DNA of 50,942 bases from Enhygromyxa salina (GTDB lineage: Bacteria > Myxococcota_A > Polyangia > Nannocystales > Nannocystaceae): the NCBI RefSeq assembly GCF_002994615.1, contig NZ_PVNK01000167.1, forward strand, positions 1 to 50,942, given 5' to 3'. The notes beneath the pieces are model-generated. The model was given only the letters and a program-made list of their open reading frames with translations, made no database searches and was not told where the DNA came from. Positions 1-7,862 of the stretch are shown here, piece after piece. Numbering within the stretch: the first letter of the stretch is position 1; each line of letters begins with the position of its first letter. A program made the translations under genes and the position numbers.

Positions 1-160
1 GGCTGGCTTTGGACGGCGAGGGGGTCGCGAGGTGGGGCTGGTTTTGGGTTGTTGATGGGGCTGAGTCGTGACGTTGGGGTCCGTGCTCTGGGACGGCGAG
101 TGGGTTGGGAGGTCGGGCTGGCTTTGGGTTGTTGATCGGGCTGGGTCGTGACGGTGGAGG
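1..160. repeat. Degenerate 80-bp tandem repeat
   Basis: Two imperfect copies of an about 80-bp unit lie side by side. The landmark gggttgttgat occurs at 46 and again at 126, and flanking words such as ggacggcgag and gtcgtgacg recur at the same spacing. No convincing reading frame crosses it. It is seen directly; its role is unknown. Confidence 0.6.
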
Positions 161-280
161 TCGAGCGAGTTGTGGTGACCGCGAGCTGGATGTCAGAGGA
201 GCTCGGCGAGAGTCCGGGGACCGTGTCGACGACCGATGAGGCCGGGGGCCGCTTGGCTGCGGGCTTGGCGGTCGGCGAGA

Positions 281-545
281 CCACTCGGGCGACCAGAGCC
301 AATGGCGCTCGCCAGTTCAAAGCGGGGTCGGCCATCGCCAAGAGATGAGCGCACAAAGGACGCAGGAGGTCCGAGCGAGGGCTATCGCCGCCCGAAAAGC
401 ACCAGCGAAGGGCATTCGTTCACAACGGGGCAGCAGCACCAAGAGCCTTCTGCACCCCAGATGGAGAGGCGACGGCCCTCGCTCGGACCTCCTGCGGCCC
501 GCGCGGAGGCCTCATCGTCACGACGCCGCCTCATCAACGACTTCG
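281..545. repeat. 265-bp direct repeat, copy A
   Basis: This block is repeated almost base for base at 638-904, an offset of 357 bp. It contains a perfect 21-bp inverted repeat (361-381 against 476-496), so each copy could fold into a long stem. Reading frames through it are Arg/Ser/Ala-rich and not protein-like, so I treat it as non-coding repeat DNA. Together with copy B it brackets a broken asnB fragment. Confidence 0.75.
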
Positions 546-554
546 AGGAGCCCA

Positions 555-640
555 GTCGTCGCTGTCGCGCGAGGCGTAGCGCTCGATCAACGCGTCGACC
601 GCCGCGCGCTTGACCGGGTCGGTGTTGCTCGGCGGAGCCA
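555..640 (-). pseudogene. Decayed fragment of asparagine synthase 3' end
   Basis: The stretch matches the inside of the neighbouring AsnB gene near 1063-1208 (same orientation), but about 60 bp of the parent are missing from its middle and several substitutions are present. It covers roughly the last sixth of the AsnB coding region without the stop. It has no start or reading frame of its own. The simplest reading is a partial duplication of the asnB 3' end that is now decaying between two copies of the 265-bp repeat. Confidence 0.7.
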
Positions 641-904
641 CTCGGGCGACCAGAGCCACTGGCGCTCGCCAGTTCAAAGCGGGGTCGGCCCTCGCCAAGA
701 GATGAGCGCACAAAGGACGCAGGAGGTCCGAGCGAGGGCTATCGCCGCCCGAAAAGCACCAGCGAAGGGCATTCGCTCACAACGGGGGAGCAGCACCAAG
801 AGCCTTCTGCACCCCAGATGGAGAGGCGACGGCCCTCGCTCGGACCTCCTGCGGCCGGCGCGGAGCCTCATCGTCACGACGCCGCCTCATCAACGACGTC
901 GAGG
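638..904. repeat. 265-bp direct repeat, copy B
   Basis: Second copy of the block at 281-545, differing by a few substitutions and short indels. It carries the same inverted repeat (718-738 against about 833-853). It is followed by three tandem copies of a 21-bp unit (cgcctcagggctcgggctgcc) at about 908-966, which run over the stop codon of the asparagine synthase gene. Confidence 0.75.
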
Positions 905-954
905 CGCCCGCCTCAGGGCTCGGGCTGCCCGCCTCAGTGCTCGGGCTGCCCGCC

Positions 955-2931
955 TCAGGGCTCGGGCGGGACCCGAGGTTCGTTCGCGACAAACTCCTCG
1001 TGGAGGATCTGAAGCCCAAGCACGTGATTGATCAGAATGTCGTCACGCACAGCCTCGGCCCGGTCGTCGCTGTTGCGCGCGAGCAGCTCGGCGACGCGAT
1101 CGGGATCCAGGATCCCCGCCGCCTCGCACGCATCGCGCGAGGCGTAGCGCTCGACCAACGCGTCGACCGCCGCGCGCTTGACCGGGTCGGTGTTGCTCGG
1201 CGGAGCCATGAACGCGAATTTCTCACGCTCGTAGAGCACCTTGGGCAAGATCCCGCGCATGGCCTCACGCAGCACCCACTTCTCGGTCCCGCCGTGGATT
1301 CGGTACGAGGGCGGGATCTGGCGGGCGTACTCGGCGAGGTGGTGATCGAGGAAGGCCGGGCGCGACTCCATCGAGTTGGCCATGTCCACGCGGTCGCCAC
1401 CCCAGGTCAGGATCTGGCCCTCGAGCATGGTCTTGATCCAGCTGTACTGCACGCGGTCGAGCAAGTGCCGACCTTCGAGCTGGCTGCGATCGATGCGCTC
1501 GGCGACCGCGGCGATGGGGTCGTAGTCGGCCAGCTCCTCGCGCAGCGCGGGCGCGAGCAGGGGCCGGGCGCGGGCCAGGGTCAGGATCCACGGCTGGATC
1601 CACGAGGGCGTGAACCCGATCAGCTCGTTCCAGGCCGGGTGCTCGGCCTGCTGCTCGGCGAGGATCGCCCCCTCGAACACCGCGTTGCTGGCCTGCATCT
1701 TGGTTCGCAGGGCCGCGAAGCCCTCGTCGGCGCCGTGCTCGGCGGGCCCGTGGACGAAGAGGTCGCGCTTGAAGAAGGGGTAGCCCGAGAACAGCTCGTC
1801 GCTGCCCTCGCCCGTGATCACGCTCTTGTAGCCGGACTCGCGCACGCGCCGGCTCATGTGCCACTTGGCCACGGACAAGGTGTTGTAGAAGGTCCGCTCG
1901 GCGTGCCAGACGACGCGCGAGAAGTAGCCGCCGTAGAGCTCGCGGGCGCGCAGGTGCAGGACCTCCTGCTCGGCGCCGGCGGCCCGCGCCATCTCGGCCG
2001 CGATCGCGGACTCGTCGTAGTTCGGGTTGTCGAAGCTGATCGTGTAGGCCTTGACCGGCGACTGCTGCATGGTCGAGGCGATGCCGAGGATCGAGCACGA
2101 GTCGATGCCGCCGGACAGGTAGCAGCCGACCGGGACGTCGGCCTCGAGCCGGACCCCGACCGCGTCGACGAGGCGATCGCGGACGCCCGTGATCCACTCG
2201 CTCGGCCCGCCGTGGCCCTCGCGCTCGGCGGCGCGCGGGAAGTTCATGTCCCAGTAGACGTGGTCCTCGCGCTCGAGCCGACCGTTGGCGCCGCGGCGGA
2301 ACACCAGCATCTGACCCGGGCGAACGGCCTCGATCTCGGCGAAGGAGGTCGTCCCCGGGACCATGACCTGCATCAGCTGGTTGAGCGCGGCCTTGGGATC
2401 GAGGCGACGCGGGACCGTGGGGTGGCGCAGCAGGGCCTTGACCTCCGAGCCCCAGAACAGCTCGCGCTCGCGCTGGTGGATGTACAGCGGCTTGATCCCG
2501 AAGCGATCGCGGACCAAAACCAGGCGCTGCTCGACCCCGTCCCACAGCGCGAAGGCGAACTCGCCGCGGAGGTGCTCGACAAAGTCGAGGCCGTGGCGAC
2601 GGTAGAGGGCCAGGGCGATCTCGGCGTCGCTCTTGCTCGCGAAGCGCTCACCCTCGCAGCTGAGCTTGGCCCGGATCGACTTGAAGTCGTAGAACTCGCT
2701 GTTGCTGGTCAGGATGACCTGTCCGTCGGACGTGGTCAGCGGCTGATCGCCCGTGTGCAGATCGATGATCGTCAGCCGGGTGTGGCCCATGGCGAGCCCG
2801 AGCTGCGGATCCAGATGCATCCCGCGACCGTCGGGGCCGCGGTGGACGATGAGATCCATCATCGCGTTGAGGTTGGTGCGCGCCTGGTCTTCGAGGCCGT
2901 CGAGGCGCCAGTAGCCGACGATTCCACACAT
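955..2931 (-). CDS. asnB: Asparagine-synthase-family glutamine amidotransferase (AsnB-like)
   Basis: A 658-residue two-domain enzyme. The N-terminus MCGIVGY gives the nucleophilic Cys2 of a class II glutaminase domain (about 1-210). RLTIID and SDAEIA match known glutamine-binding positions. The C-terminal synthetase domain has the ATP pyrophosphatase loop YLSGGIDS, then GEGSDELFSGY and MANSMESRPAFLD. The family moves ammonia from glutamine to an adenylated carboxylate, usually aspartate. The oxyanion-hole motif, normally Asn-Gly-Glu, reads Asn-Ser-Glu here. It is last in a tight operon, 24 bp after a carbamoyltransferase-like gene, with AAAGGA as a likely ribosome site in the gap. It may amidate aspartate or, given the context, a ureido-amino acid. 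Family certain; substrate inferred. Confidence 0.9.
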   Translation of the reverse strand: MCGIVGYWRLDGLEDQARTNLNAMMDLIVHRGPDGRGMHLDPQLGLAMGHTRLTIIDLHTGDQPLTTSDGQVILTSNSEFYDFKSIRAKLSCEGERFASKSDAEIALALYRRHGLDFVEHLRGEFAFALWDGVEQRLVLVRDRFGIKPLYIHQRERELFWGSEVKALLRHPTVPRRLDPKAALNQLMQVMVPGTTSFAEIEAVRPGQMLVFRRGANGRLEREDHVYWDMNFPRAAEREGHGGPSEWITGVRDRLVDAVGVRLEADVPVGCYLSGGIDSCSILGIASTMQQSPVKAYTISFDNPNYDESAIAAEMARAAGAEQEVLHLRARELYGGYFSRVVWHAERTFYNTLSVAKWHMSRRVRESGYKSVITGEGSDELFSGYPFFKRDLFVHGPAEHGADEGFAALRTKMQASNAVFEGAILAEQQAEHPAWNELIGFTPSWIQPWILTLARARPLLAPALREELADYDPIAAVAERIDRSQLEGRHLLDRVQYSWIKTMLEGQILTWGGDRVDMANSMESRPAFLDHHLAEYARQIPPSYRIHGGTEKWVLREAMRGILPKVLYEREKFAFMAPPSNTDPVKRAAVDALVERYASRDACEAAGILDPDRVAELLARNSDDRAEAVRDDILINHVLGLQILHEEFVANEPRVPPEP

Positions 2932-2955
2932 GGGGCTGGTCCTTTGGTTGGGCCT

Positions 2956-4041
2956 TCAGGAGGCCAGGTACTGCACGCCCGCGGGCACGCGATCGATCGC
3001 GCCGAGCATGCTGATCAAGAGCGCCTGGCGCAGGTACACGGCCCCGGCCGCCTGGGCGAAGTAGAGGTTGTGGGCCGTGTCGTCGAGGCTGACGTCGAGC
3101 TCGGCCTTGCGAGCGAGGGGGTGAAGCACGACGGCGTCCTTGCGAAAGGGGCTGTCGGCGCGGAGGGCGTAGCGTTGATCGAGCTCCTGGTAGCTGCCGC
3201 CGAGCAGCGCGATCGAGTTCATGTAGACCGCGTCGAACTCGGGCAGGACCTCGTCGAGGTTGGCGTCGACGAGCTCGAGCGGGACCTCGCTCGCGGCCAC
3301 GGCCGCTTCGAGGCTGGCGTCGAGCGGCCGCGCGTCCTCGCTGAGCAAGCTGATCTTGGCCACGGCGTGGGGCTGCATCAGCGCGAGCAGCAAGAAGCTC
3401 CGGACCGCCCGCATGTTCGCCGGGGTGCCGATGACGCCGAGGTGGAGGCGGCGATCGGGCGCGAGCGCCCCGCTCATGAGCTCGGGCCGCCACTTGAACA
3501 GGCAGTACCAGTCGAGCAGCGCCTGCGTCGGGTGCTCGTCGGTGCCGTTGCCGGCGTTGAGCAGCGGCAGGATCAGGTTGCTGCGGATCTCCTCGATCGC
3601 GCTGACCCGTGGGTGGCGCATGATCACGATGTCGCCGTAGCTGTTGAACATCTCGCCGATGTCGGCCAGCGACTCACCCTTGGCGACGCCCGTGACCTTG
3701 CCGTCGGGCACGCTGAGGACCCGGGCGTCGAGCCGCGCCGCCGCGCTCTCGAACGACAGGCGCGTGCGGGTGCTGGCCTCGAAGAAGGCGGTGATGATCA
3801 GCTTGCCGGCCAGCGGGCGATGGCGGGCGATCTGGGTCAGCTCGAGCAGCGCGGCGAACTTGCACACCTGGACGATCGTCTCGTGGTCGAGGTCGCGGAT
3901 CTGGACCAGGCTCTGCCCGGCGAGGGTCTCGAGCCGGGCAAAGTCGATCTGTTTGTCGCTGGCGCTGAGCAGCTGCCGGGGATCGAGGATCAGGCCCTTG
4001 CTGTTGAGCCGAAGCCCGGACGGGGGGAGTGTGTTCACCAT
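2956..4041 (-). CDS. Aspartate/ornithine-carbamoyltransferase-family protein with altered acceptor site
   Basis: 361 residues. The carbamoyl-phosphate half of the fold is well preserved: Ser-Thr-Arg-Thr at 90-93, Lys121 in KGESLAD, Arg142 in MRHP, HPTQ at 170-173 and Arg211. The C-terminal half has HPLA at 307-310, where aspartate transcarbamoylase has HPLP. The stretch matching the E. coli aspartate-binding loop (Arg229, Gln231) reads Tyr-Met-Asn-Ser-Ile-Ala, so both ligands are lost (Ser276, Ala278). The enzyme should therefore carbamoylate an amine, but probably not plain aspartate as PyrB does. Its start overlaps the stop of the upstream 42-residue gene (ATGGTGA), indicating translational coupling. 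It is not the usual pyrimidine context: no pyrC, pyrI or carbamoyl-phosphate synthase is adjacent. Confidence 0.85.
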   Translation of the reverse strand: MVNTLPPSGLRLNSKGLILDPRQLLSASDKQIDFARLETLAGQSLVQIRDLDHETIVQVCKFAALLELTQIARHRPLAGKLIITAFFEASTRTRLSFESAAARLDARVLSVPDGKVTGVAKGESLADIGEMFNSYGDIVIMRHPRVSAIEEIRSNLILPLLNAGNGTDEHPTQALLDWYCLFKWRPELMSGALAPDRRLHLGVIGTPANMRAVRSFLLLALMQPHAVAKISLLSEDARPLDASLEAAVAASEVPLELVDANLDEVLPEFDAVYMNSIALLGGSYQELDQRYALRADSPFRKDAVVLHPLARKAELDVSLDDTAHNLYFAQAAGAVYLRQALLISMLGAIDRVPAGVQYLAS

Positions 4042-4163
4042 GGGTTCCCATTCTTGAGGTCGCGGACCAGCAGCACGATCAAGACCGTGACACCGAGCCC
4101 GCTCGCGCCCAGCGCGGCGTAGACCAGCGCCGAGAGCAGCGTGGGGGAGAAGACCCCGCTCAT
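4035..4163 (-). CDS. 42-residue single-pass membrane protein, likely symporter accessory subunit
   Basis: A short gene encoding one hydrophobic helix (about residues 9-31, core ALGASGLGVTVLIVLL) followed by a charged tail, VRDLKNGNPW. Its ATG overlaps the stop of the symporter gene by 4 bp (ATGA), and its TGA lies inside the start of the carbamoyltransferase gene (ATGGTGA). These double overlaps are the main evidence that it is translated. Small one-helix partners are known for some sodium symporters (for example MetS with MetP), so a role as a small subunit of the adjacent transporter is plausible. Function is inferred from position and topology only. Confidence 0.75.
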   Translation of the reverse strand: MSGVFSPTLLSALVYAALGASGLGVTVLIVLLVRDLKNGNPW

Positions 4164-5614
4164 GAGCCTGTCTCCTGCGCGGGCGCGGGCTCGGGCTGCG
4201 AGAGCTTGGCCCAGTCGAAGTCGCCCGGGGCCAGGACGCTGCCGAGCACGACCACGAGCATGGACACGGTGGTGCCGACGAGCGCGCCCGTGTACCAGCC
4301 CACGAAGACGTAGCAGGCCAGGCCGACCAGGCTGCCGGAGATCATCGCCCACAACACCGCGCGGGAGTTGGCCCGGCGCCAGTAGAGCCCGGCCAGGATC
4401 GGCCAGATCGTGCTGCCGACCAGGGGCCCGGCGAAGAACAACACCGTGGCCAGCGTGCCGAGCTTGGGCAGGCACAAGAGCCAGGTCAGGAGGCCGAGGC
4501 CGACGAGTGCCCAGGCCGCGTGCCGCCGCTGGCGCTGGTCGTCGCTGCGCCCGCGCAGGAGCATGCCGTGGACGAGATCATGGACGACGAGGTCGCTGGT
4601 CGCGGCCAGGAGGCTGTCGATGCTCGACGCCAGCGAGGCGAACACGGCCACGAACACGAGCACCGCGCCGACGCCCCCGAGCAGCTTGGCGGCGAGCAGC
4701 GGGCCGACCATGTCGGGGCGGACGATCGGCAGATCCAGGCCCGCCGCGGCCAGGCCCAGGAACCCGGCCAGGATCGGGATCGGCAGCCAGATCAGCGCAG
4801 CCAGGGTGTAGGCCCGCTGACCCACGCCCTCGCGCATGGCCAGCGCCCGGCTCCACCACACGTTGCTGTGGAAGATCTCGCCGAGGCCGAACAGGAGGCC
4901 GTTGAACACGCCCATGAGCGCGGCCGGGAACAGCACGGTGACCAGCGCCGGGCGCGACGTGGCCAGCGACTCGTGGACGCTGGCGACATCGATCTGGGTG
5001 AGGACCGCGATGACCACGACCGCGACGCCGAGGATCACGATCAGGCTCTGGATGAAGTCGGTGCCGATGACCGCGTGGAGCCCCCCGACCACGGTGTAGC
5101 CCACGCACACGGCCAGGATCACGCTCATGCCCCAGTGGTAGGGGATGCCCGCGAGCGCCTCGAGCAAGAGCCCGCCAGCCATGCCCATCGAGACCAGCCA
5201 GGTCATGGCGTAGAACAGCGAGATGATCAGAAACACGACCCAGGCCGGCCGACCAAAGCGCAGGCGTACGAACTCGGCGCTGGTGTAGCCCGTCGGCATC
5301 AGCGCCCGAATGCGCTTGGCCATCGGCGCGAACAAGAGCAGGCCGATCGCGGCCGTCGAGTACGACAGCATGCCCCACACGCCCATCTCGAGGGCCAGCT
5401 GCGGGGCGAGCATTGTCGTGTTGGAGGTGACCCAGGTGGCGACCGCGGTCGCGGCCCCGAGCGCCAGCCCGACGTTGCGGTTGGCGAGCATGAAGCCGTC
5501 GAGCGAGGCGCCCTTGCGGCCCCACCACAGCCCCAGCGCGAGCCACAGCACCGCGAAGCCGGCGATCAGGATCCAGCCGGTCGTCGGTGAGAGGATGGCG
5601 ATCTGGCTGTCCAT
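4160..5614 (-). CDS. Sodium:solute symporter family (SSS) transporter, DUR3-like
   Basis: 484 residues with about 12-13 hydrophobic segments spread over the whole length, typical of the LeuT-fold SSS family. The early segment around LANRNVGLALGAATAVATW and the motif GYTSAEFVRLRFG resemble the urea/proton symporter DUR3 branch more than the proline or sugar branches. The motif GGLHAVIGTDFIQ is the family's helix-5 region. It sits 7 bp after the membrane protein gene and overlaps the 42-residue gene at its 3' end, so it is mid-operon. Because the neighbours make and cleave N-carbamoyl groups, the likely cargo is urea, allantoin or a ureido-amino acid. The family is firm; the substrate is inference. 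Confidence 0.85.
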   Translation of the reverse strand: MDSQIAILSPTTGWILIAGFAVLWLALGLWWGRKGASLDGFMLANRNVGLALGAATAVATWVTSNTTMLAPQLALEMGVWGMLSYSTAAIGLLLFAPMAKRIRALMPTGYTSAEFVRLRFGRPAWVVFLIISLFYAMTWLVSMGMAGGLLLEALAGIPYHWGMSVILAVCVGYTVVGGLHAVIGTDFIQSLIVILGVAVVVIAVLTQIDVASVHESLATSRPALVTVLFPAALMGVFNGLLFGLGEIFHSNVWWSRALAMREGVGQRAYTLAALIWLPIPILAGFLGLAAAGLDLPIVRPDMVGPLLAAKLLGGVGAVLVFVAVFASLASSIDSLLAATSDLVVHDLVHGMLLRGRSDDQRQRRHAAWALVGLGLLTWLLCLPKLGTLATVLFFAGPLVGSTIWPILAGLYWRRANSRAVLWAMISGSLVGLACYVFVGWYTGALVGTTVSMLVVVLGSVLAPGDFDWAKLSQPEPAPAQETGS

Positions 5615-5621
5615 CGCGGCC

Positions 5622-6155
5622 TCAGCGGGGCGTGCTCGTCGAGCGAGCGGCGAGCAAGACGGTGGCCGCCGTGATCACGAAGACCACCGCGCCGAGGATG
5701 AACAGGATCACGGCCAGGCGCAGATCGTGGTGCTCGACGAGCACGGACTGGGCCGCCGACCACTCGGTCCACGGCGCCTCGCCGCCGTCGCTGGCGCCGT
5801 TTAGAGGCCGGCTGCGGACGCGAAAATAGCTGCGCCCGTCGAGGCGCCCCGACACGTACCAGCTCGGCAGGGTCCCGCGGTAGCGCGAGCTCGGATCGTC
5901 GAAGTTGGCGCTGCTCGACTCTTGCAGCTCGTACTCGAGCTCGCGCTCGGACTCGGCGGGCTCCCACTTCAGCAACACCGCGCCATTGCTCGACTCGAGC
6001 TCGGGATCGCCGACCATGGTCGGCGCCGCGGCGCTCGGCGTCGGGCTCGGCTCTGGCGCCGCCCACAGCTCGGGCGCCGCGAACAGCAGCGCAGACGCGA
6101 ACAGCAGGGCCACCGAGCGGACTCGGCGGCCCCGGACTGGGACCGATGTGGGCAT
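5622..6155 (-). CDS. Exported protein with fibronectin-III-like domain and C-terminal membrane anchor
   Basis: 177 residues from the ATG at 6155. An N-terminal signal sequence (about 1-32, ending AAPELWAAPEP) is followed by a beta-rich region with the fibronectin-III-like pattern LLKWEPAES...LEYELQ...YFRVRSRPLNG. One hydrophobic helix follows (about 146-170), then a short basic tail. This predicts a periplasmic domain held in the inner membrane. An upstream ATG at 6242 would add 29 basic residues ahead of the signal sequence and is less likely. First gene of the operon leading to the symporter, 7 bp away; it could be a solute-sensing or scaffolding partner. No specific function recognised. 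Confidence 0.7.
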   Translation of the reverse strand: MPTSVPVRGRRVRSVALLFASALLFAAPELWAAPEPSPTPSAAAPTMVGDPELESSNGAVLLKWEPAESERELEYELQESSSANFDDPSSRYRGTLPSWYVSGRLDGRSYFRVRSRPLNGASDGGEAPWTEWSAAQSVLVEHHDLRLAVILFILGAVVFVITAATVLLAARSTSTPR

Positions 6156-6326
6156 GGAAGAGGGGACGCGCGGCACGAACCGACGAAAGTGGGCGCCACG
6201 CACGGCCAGAACCCGGCGGAGCCAGGGCCTTGCACCTCCCATAACATTTCGACGGCGCGCGCTCAAATGTCGGCGAGCACGGTAAAACGCCGTGCGCACG
6301 ACGAGCGCGGGCTTTAGCATGAGGCT
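6156..6326. promoter_or_regulatory. Divergent promoter region of the carbamoyl locus
   Basis: 171 bp separate the start of the minus-strand operon from the GTG of the carbamoylase gene. It is the only obvious place for promoters of both units and is locally richer in A/T near 6240-6250. I could not define -35/-10 boxes or an operator with confidence. Confidence 0.4.
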
Positions 6327-7586
6327 GTGGGTACAGCGAGTCGTTCGACGAGTCTCCTCGACGCACGCGTCAATGCTTCGCGGCTGCGCGCCGATATCGA
6401 GGCGCTCTCGGCCATCGGCCGCCAACCCGATCGCAGCATCTCGCGTCTCGCCTTCAGCGAAGCCGACATGGAGGCGCGGGCGTGGCTGCGCGGGCGCATC
6501 GAGGACGCAGGCCTGACCGCGCACCAGGACGGGGCCGCCAACCTCCACGCCCGGCTCGGCTGGGACGGCAGCCCGAGCTACATGATCGGCTCGCACATCG
6601 ACACGGTCCCGAGCGGCGGTCCCCTCGACGGTGCCCTCGGCGTGCTCGTCGGCCTCGAGTGTCTGCGCCGCCTCCACGAGCTCGACCTGCCCCTGCGTCA
6701 CCCGCTCGAGTGCGTGGCCTTCAGCGACGAGGAGGGGCGCTTCGGCGGCTTGCTGGGCTCTCAGGCGATCGCAGGGCAGCTCAGCCCCGCCGACCTCCAC
6801 AAGGCTCGGGACCTCGAGGGCGTCAGCCTGATCGACGCCATGGCCAGCCGAGGGCTCGACGCGATGGCGGCCCTCGACGCCCGCCGCAGCGCCGAGTCGC
6901 TGCTCGCCTACCTCGAGCTCCACATCGAGCAGGGCCCGGTGCTCGAGGCTCGGGCTGCGACGATCGGCGTGGTCGAGGGCATCACGGGCCTGTTCAAGTG
7001 GGAGATCCGAATGATCGGCACGCCCAACCACGCCGGAACCACGCCGATGGATCTTCGCCACGACGCGTTCACCGGCGTGGTCGAGTTCGCCGCCGCGATC
7101 CCCCGCCTGCTCGACGAGAACGGCTCGGCCCGGAGCCGCGCGACGATCGGCCGGGTCGAGCTCCAGCCCGGGTCGGCCAACACCGTTCCGGGTCGGGCGA
7201 TCTGCTCACTCGACGTCCGCGACCCCAACCCCGAGGTCCTCGCCAACCTCGCCGAGGCCATGCGGCGCTCGCTCTCGGCGCTCGCCCGTCGTCACGGCCT
7301 GATGTTCGAGTTCGAGATCCTCAGCGAGGTCGAGCCCGTGGCCTGTGACGCGGGCCTGATCGAGCGGATCGATCGGGCCGCCGAGGCGCTCGGCCACGAG
7401 CGGATGCGGCTGCCGAGCGGGGCGGTCCACGACGCGCAGGTCATGGCCAAGCTGACCCGGGTCGGCATGATCTTCGTGCCCAGCTTGCAGGGCATGAGCC
7501 ACTCGGCCGCGGAGTGGACGGCGTGGGAAGACATCGAGGCCGGCGCCAACGTGGCGCTGCGCGTGCTCGGTGAGCTCGTGGGCTAA
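6327..7586 (+). CDS. M20-family N-carbamoyl-amino-acid / allantoate amidohydrolase
   Basis: 419 residues from a GTG start, the usual length for the hydantoinase/carbamoylase family. The binuclear metal ligands are visible: His90 in GSHIDTV, Asp101 in PLDGALGV, Glu135/Glu136 in SDEEGRFGG, His199 in LHIEQGP and a late His in GMSHSAAEW. The central lid domain holds FKWEIRMIGTPNHAGTTPMDLRHDA, a family hallmark. Members hydrolyse the N-carbamoyl group of ureido acids or the terminal ureido group of allantoate, releasing ammonia and CO2. The gene is transcribed divergently from an operon with a carbamoyltransferase-like enzyme and a urea-type symporter, suggesting it removes carbamoyl groups that the operon adds or imports. 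Exact substrate unknown. Confidence 0.92.
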   Translation: MGTASRSTSLLDARVNASRLRADIEALSAIGRQPDRSISRLAFSEADMEARAWLRGRIEDAGLTAHQDGAANLHARLGWDGSPSYMIGSHIDTVPSGGPLDGALGVLVGLECLRRLHELDLPLRHPLECVAFSDEEGRFGGLLGSQAIAGQLSPADLHKARDLEGVSLIDAMASRGLDAMAALDARRSAESLLAYLELHIEQGPVLEARAATIGVVEGITGLFKWEIRMIGTPNHAGTTPMDLRHDAFTGVVEFAAAIPRLLDENGSARSRATIGRVELQPGSANTVPGRAICSLDVRDPNPEVLANLAEAMRRSLSALARRHGLMFEFEILSEVEPVACDAGLIERIDRAAEALGHERMRLPSGAVHDAQVMAKLTRVGMIFVPSLQGMSHSAAEWTAWEDIEAGANVALRVLGELVG

Positions 7587-7696
7587 CTTCGCGCCCGAGC
7601 AGGTCTCGAGCGCTCTCGAGGGGGGAGCGCCGCGACGACCGAGCGGCCGCTTGCGGCCCTGCGTGGCCGAGTCGCTGACGGCCGCGGGGGTCCTCG

Positions 7697-7862
7697 CTAG
7701 CAGCCCGGGGTGCAATGCCTCGCGCCGCCTCGCTTGGCCTTTTCGCCGAGGGCTTTGTCGCCAAAACTAGCAGTACGCCCGGTACAGCGGCGTTTTGGCT
7801 TCGCGCCCTCGGCAAAAAATCCGGCGCGAGGCGACACGATGCATTGCACCCCGGGCTGCTAG
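7697..7862. mobile_element. 162-bp palindromic MITE-like element, copy 1
   Basis: A long imperfect palindrome bounded by CTAG on both sides. Its ends are CAGCCCGGGGTGCAATGC and the reverse complement. Inner arms share the words gcctcgc, gccgagggc and gccaaaac, so the whole element could fold as one hairpin. Two more copies of the same length occur at 18372 and 31086. The distal CTAG supplies the stop codon of the minus-strand TPR lipoprotein gene. It encodes no transposase, so it would be non-autonomous. Confidence 0.85.

Noticed and set aside
2956..4041. Naming the carbamoyltransferase pyrB
   Set aside because: Key aspartate-binding residues are missing and no other pyrimidine gene is adjacent.
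937..4122. A very long open frame on the plus strand opposite the AsnB and carbamoyltransferase genes
   Set aside because: High GC leaves antisense frames open; its translation is Val/Leu/Gly/Ala/Asp/Arg-rich without any domain motif, while both minus-strand genes show full catalytic signatures.
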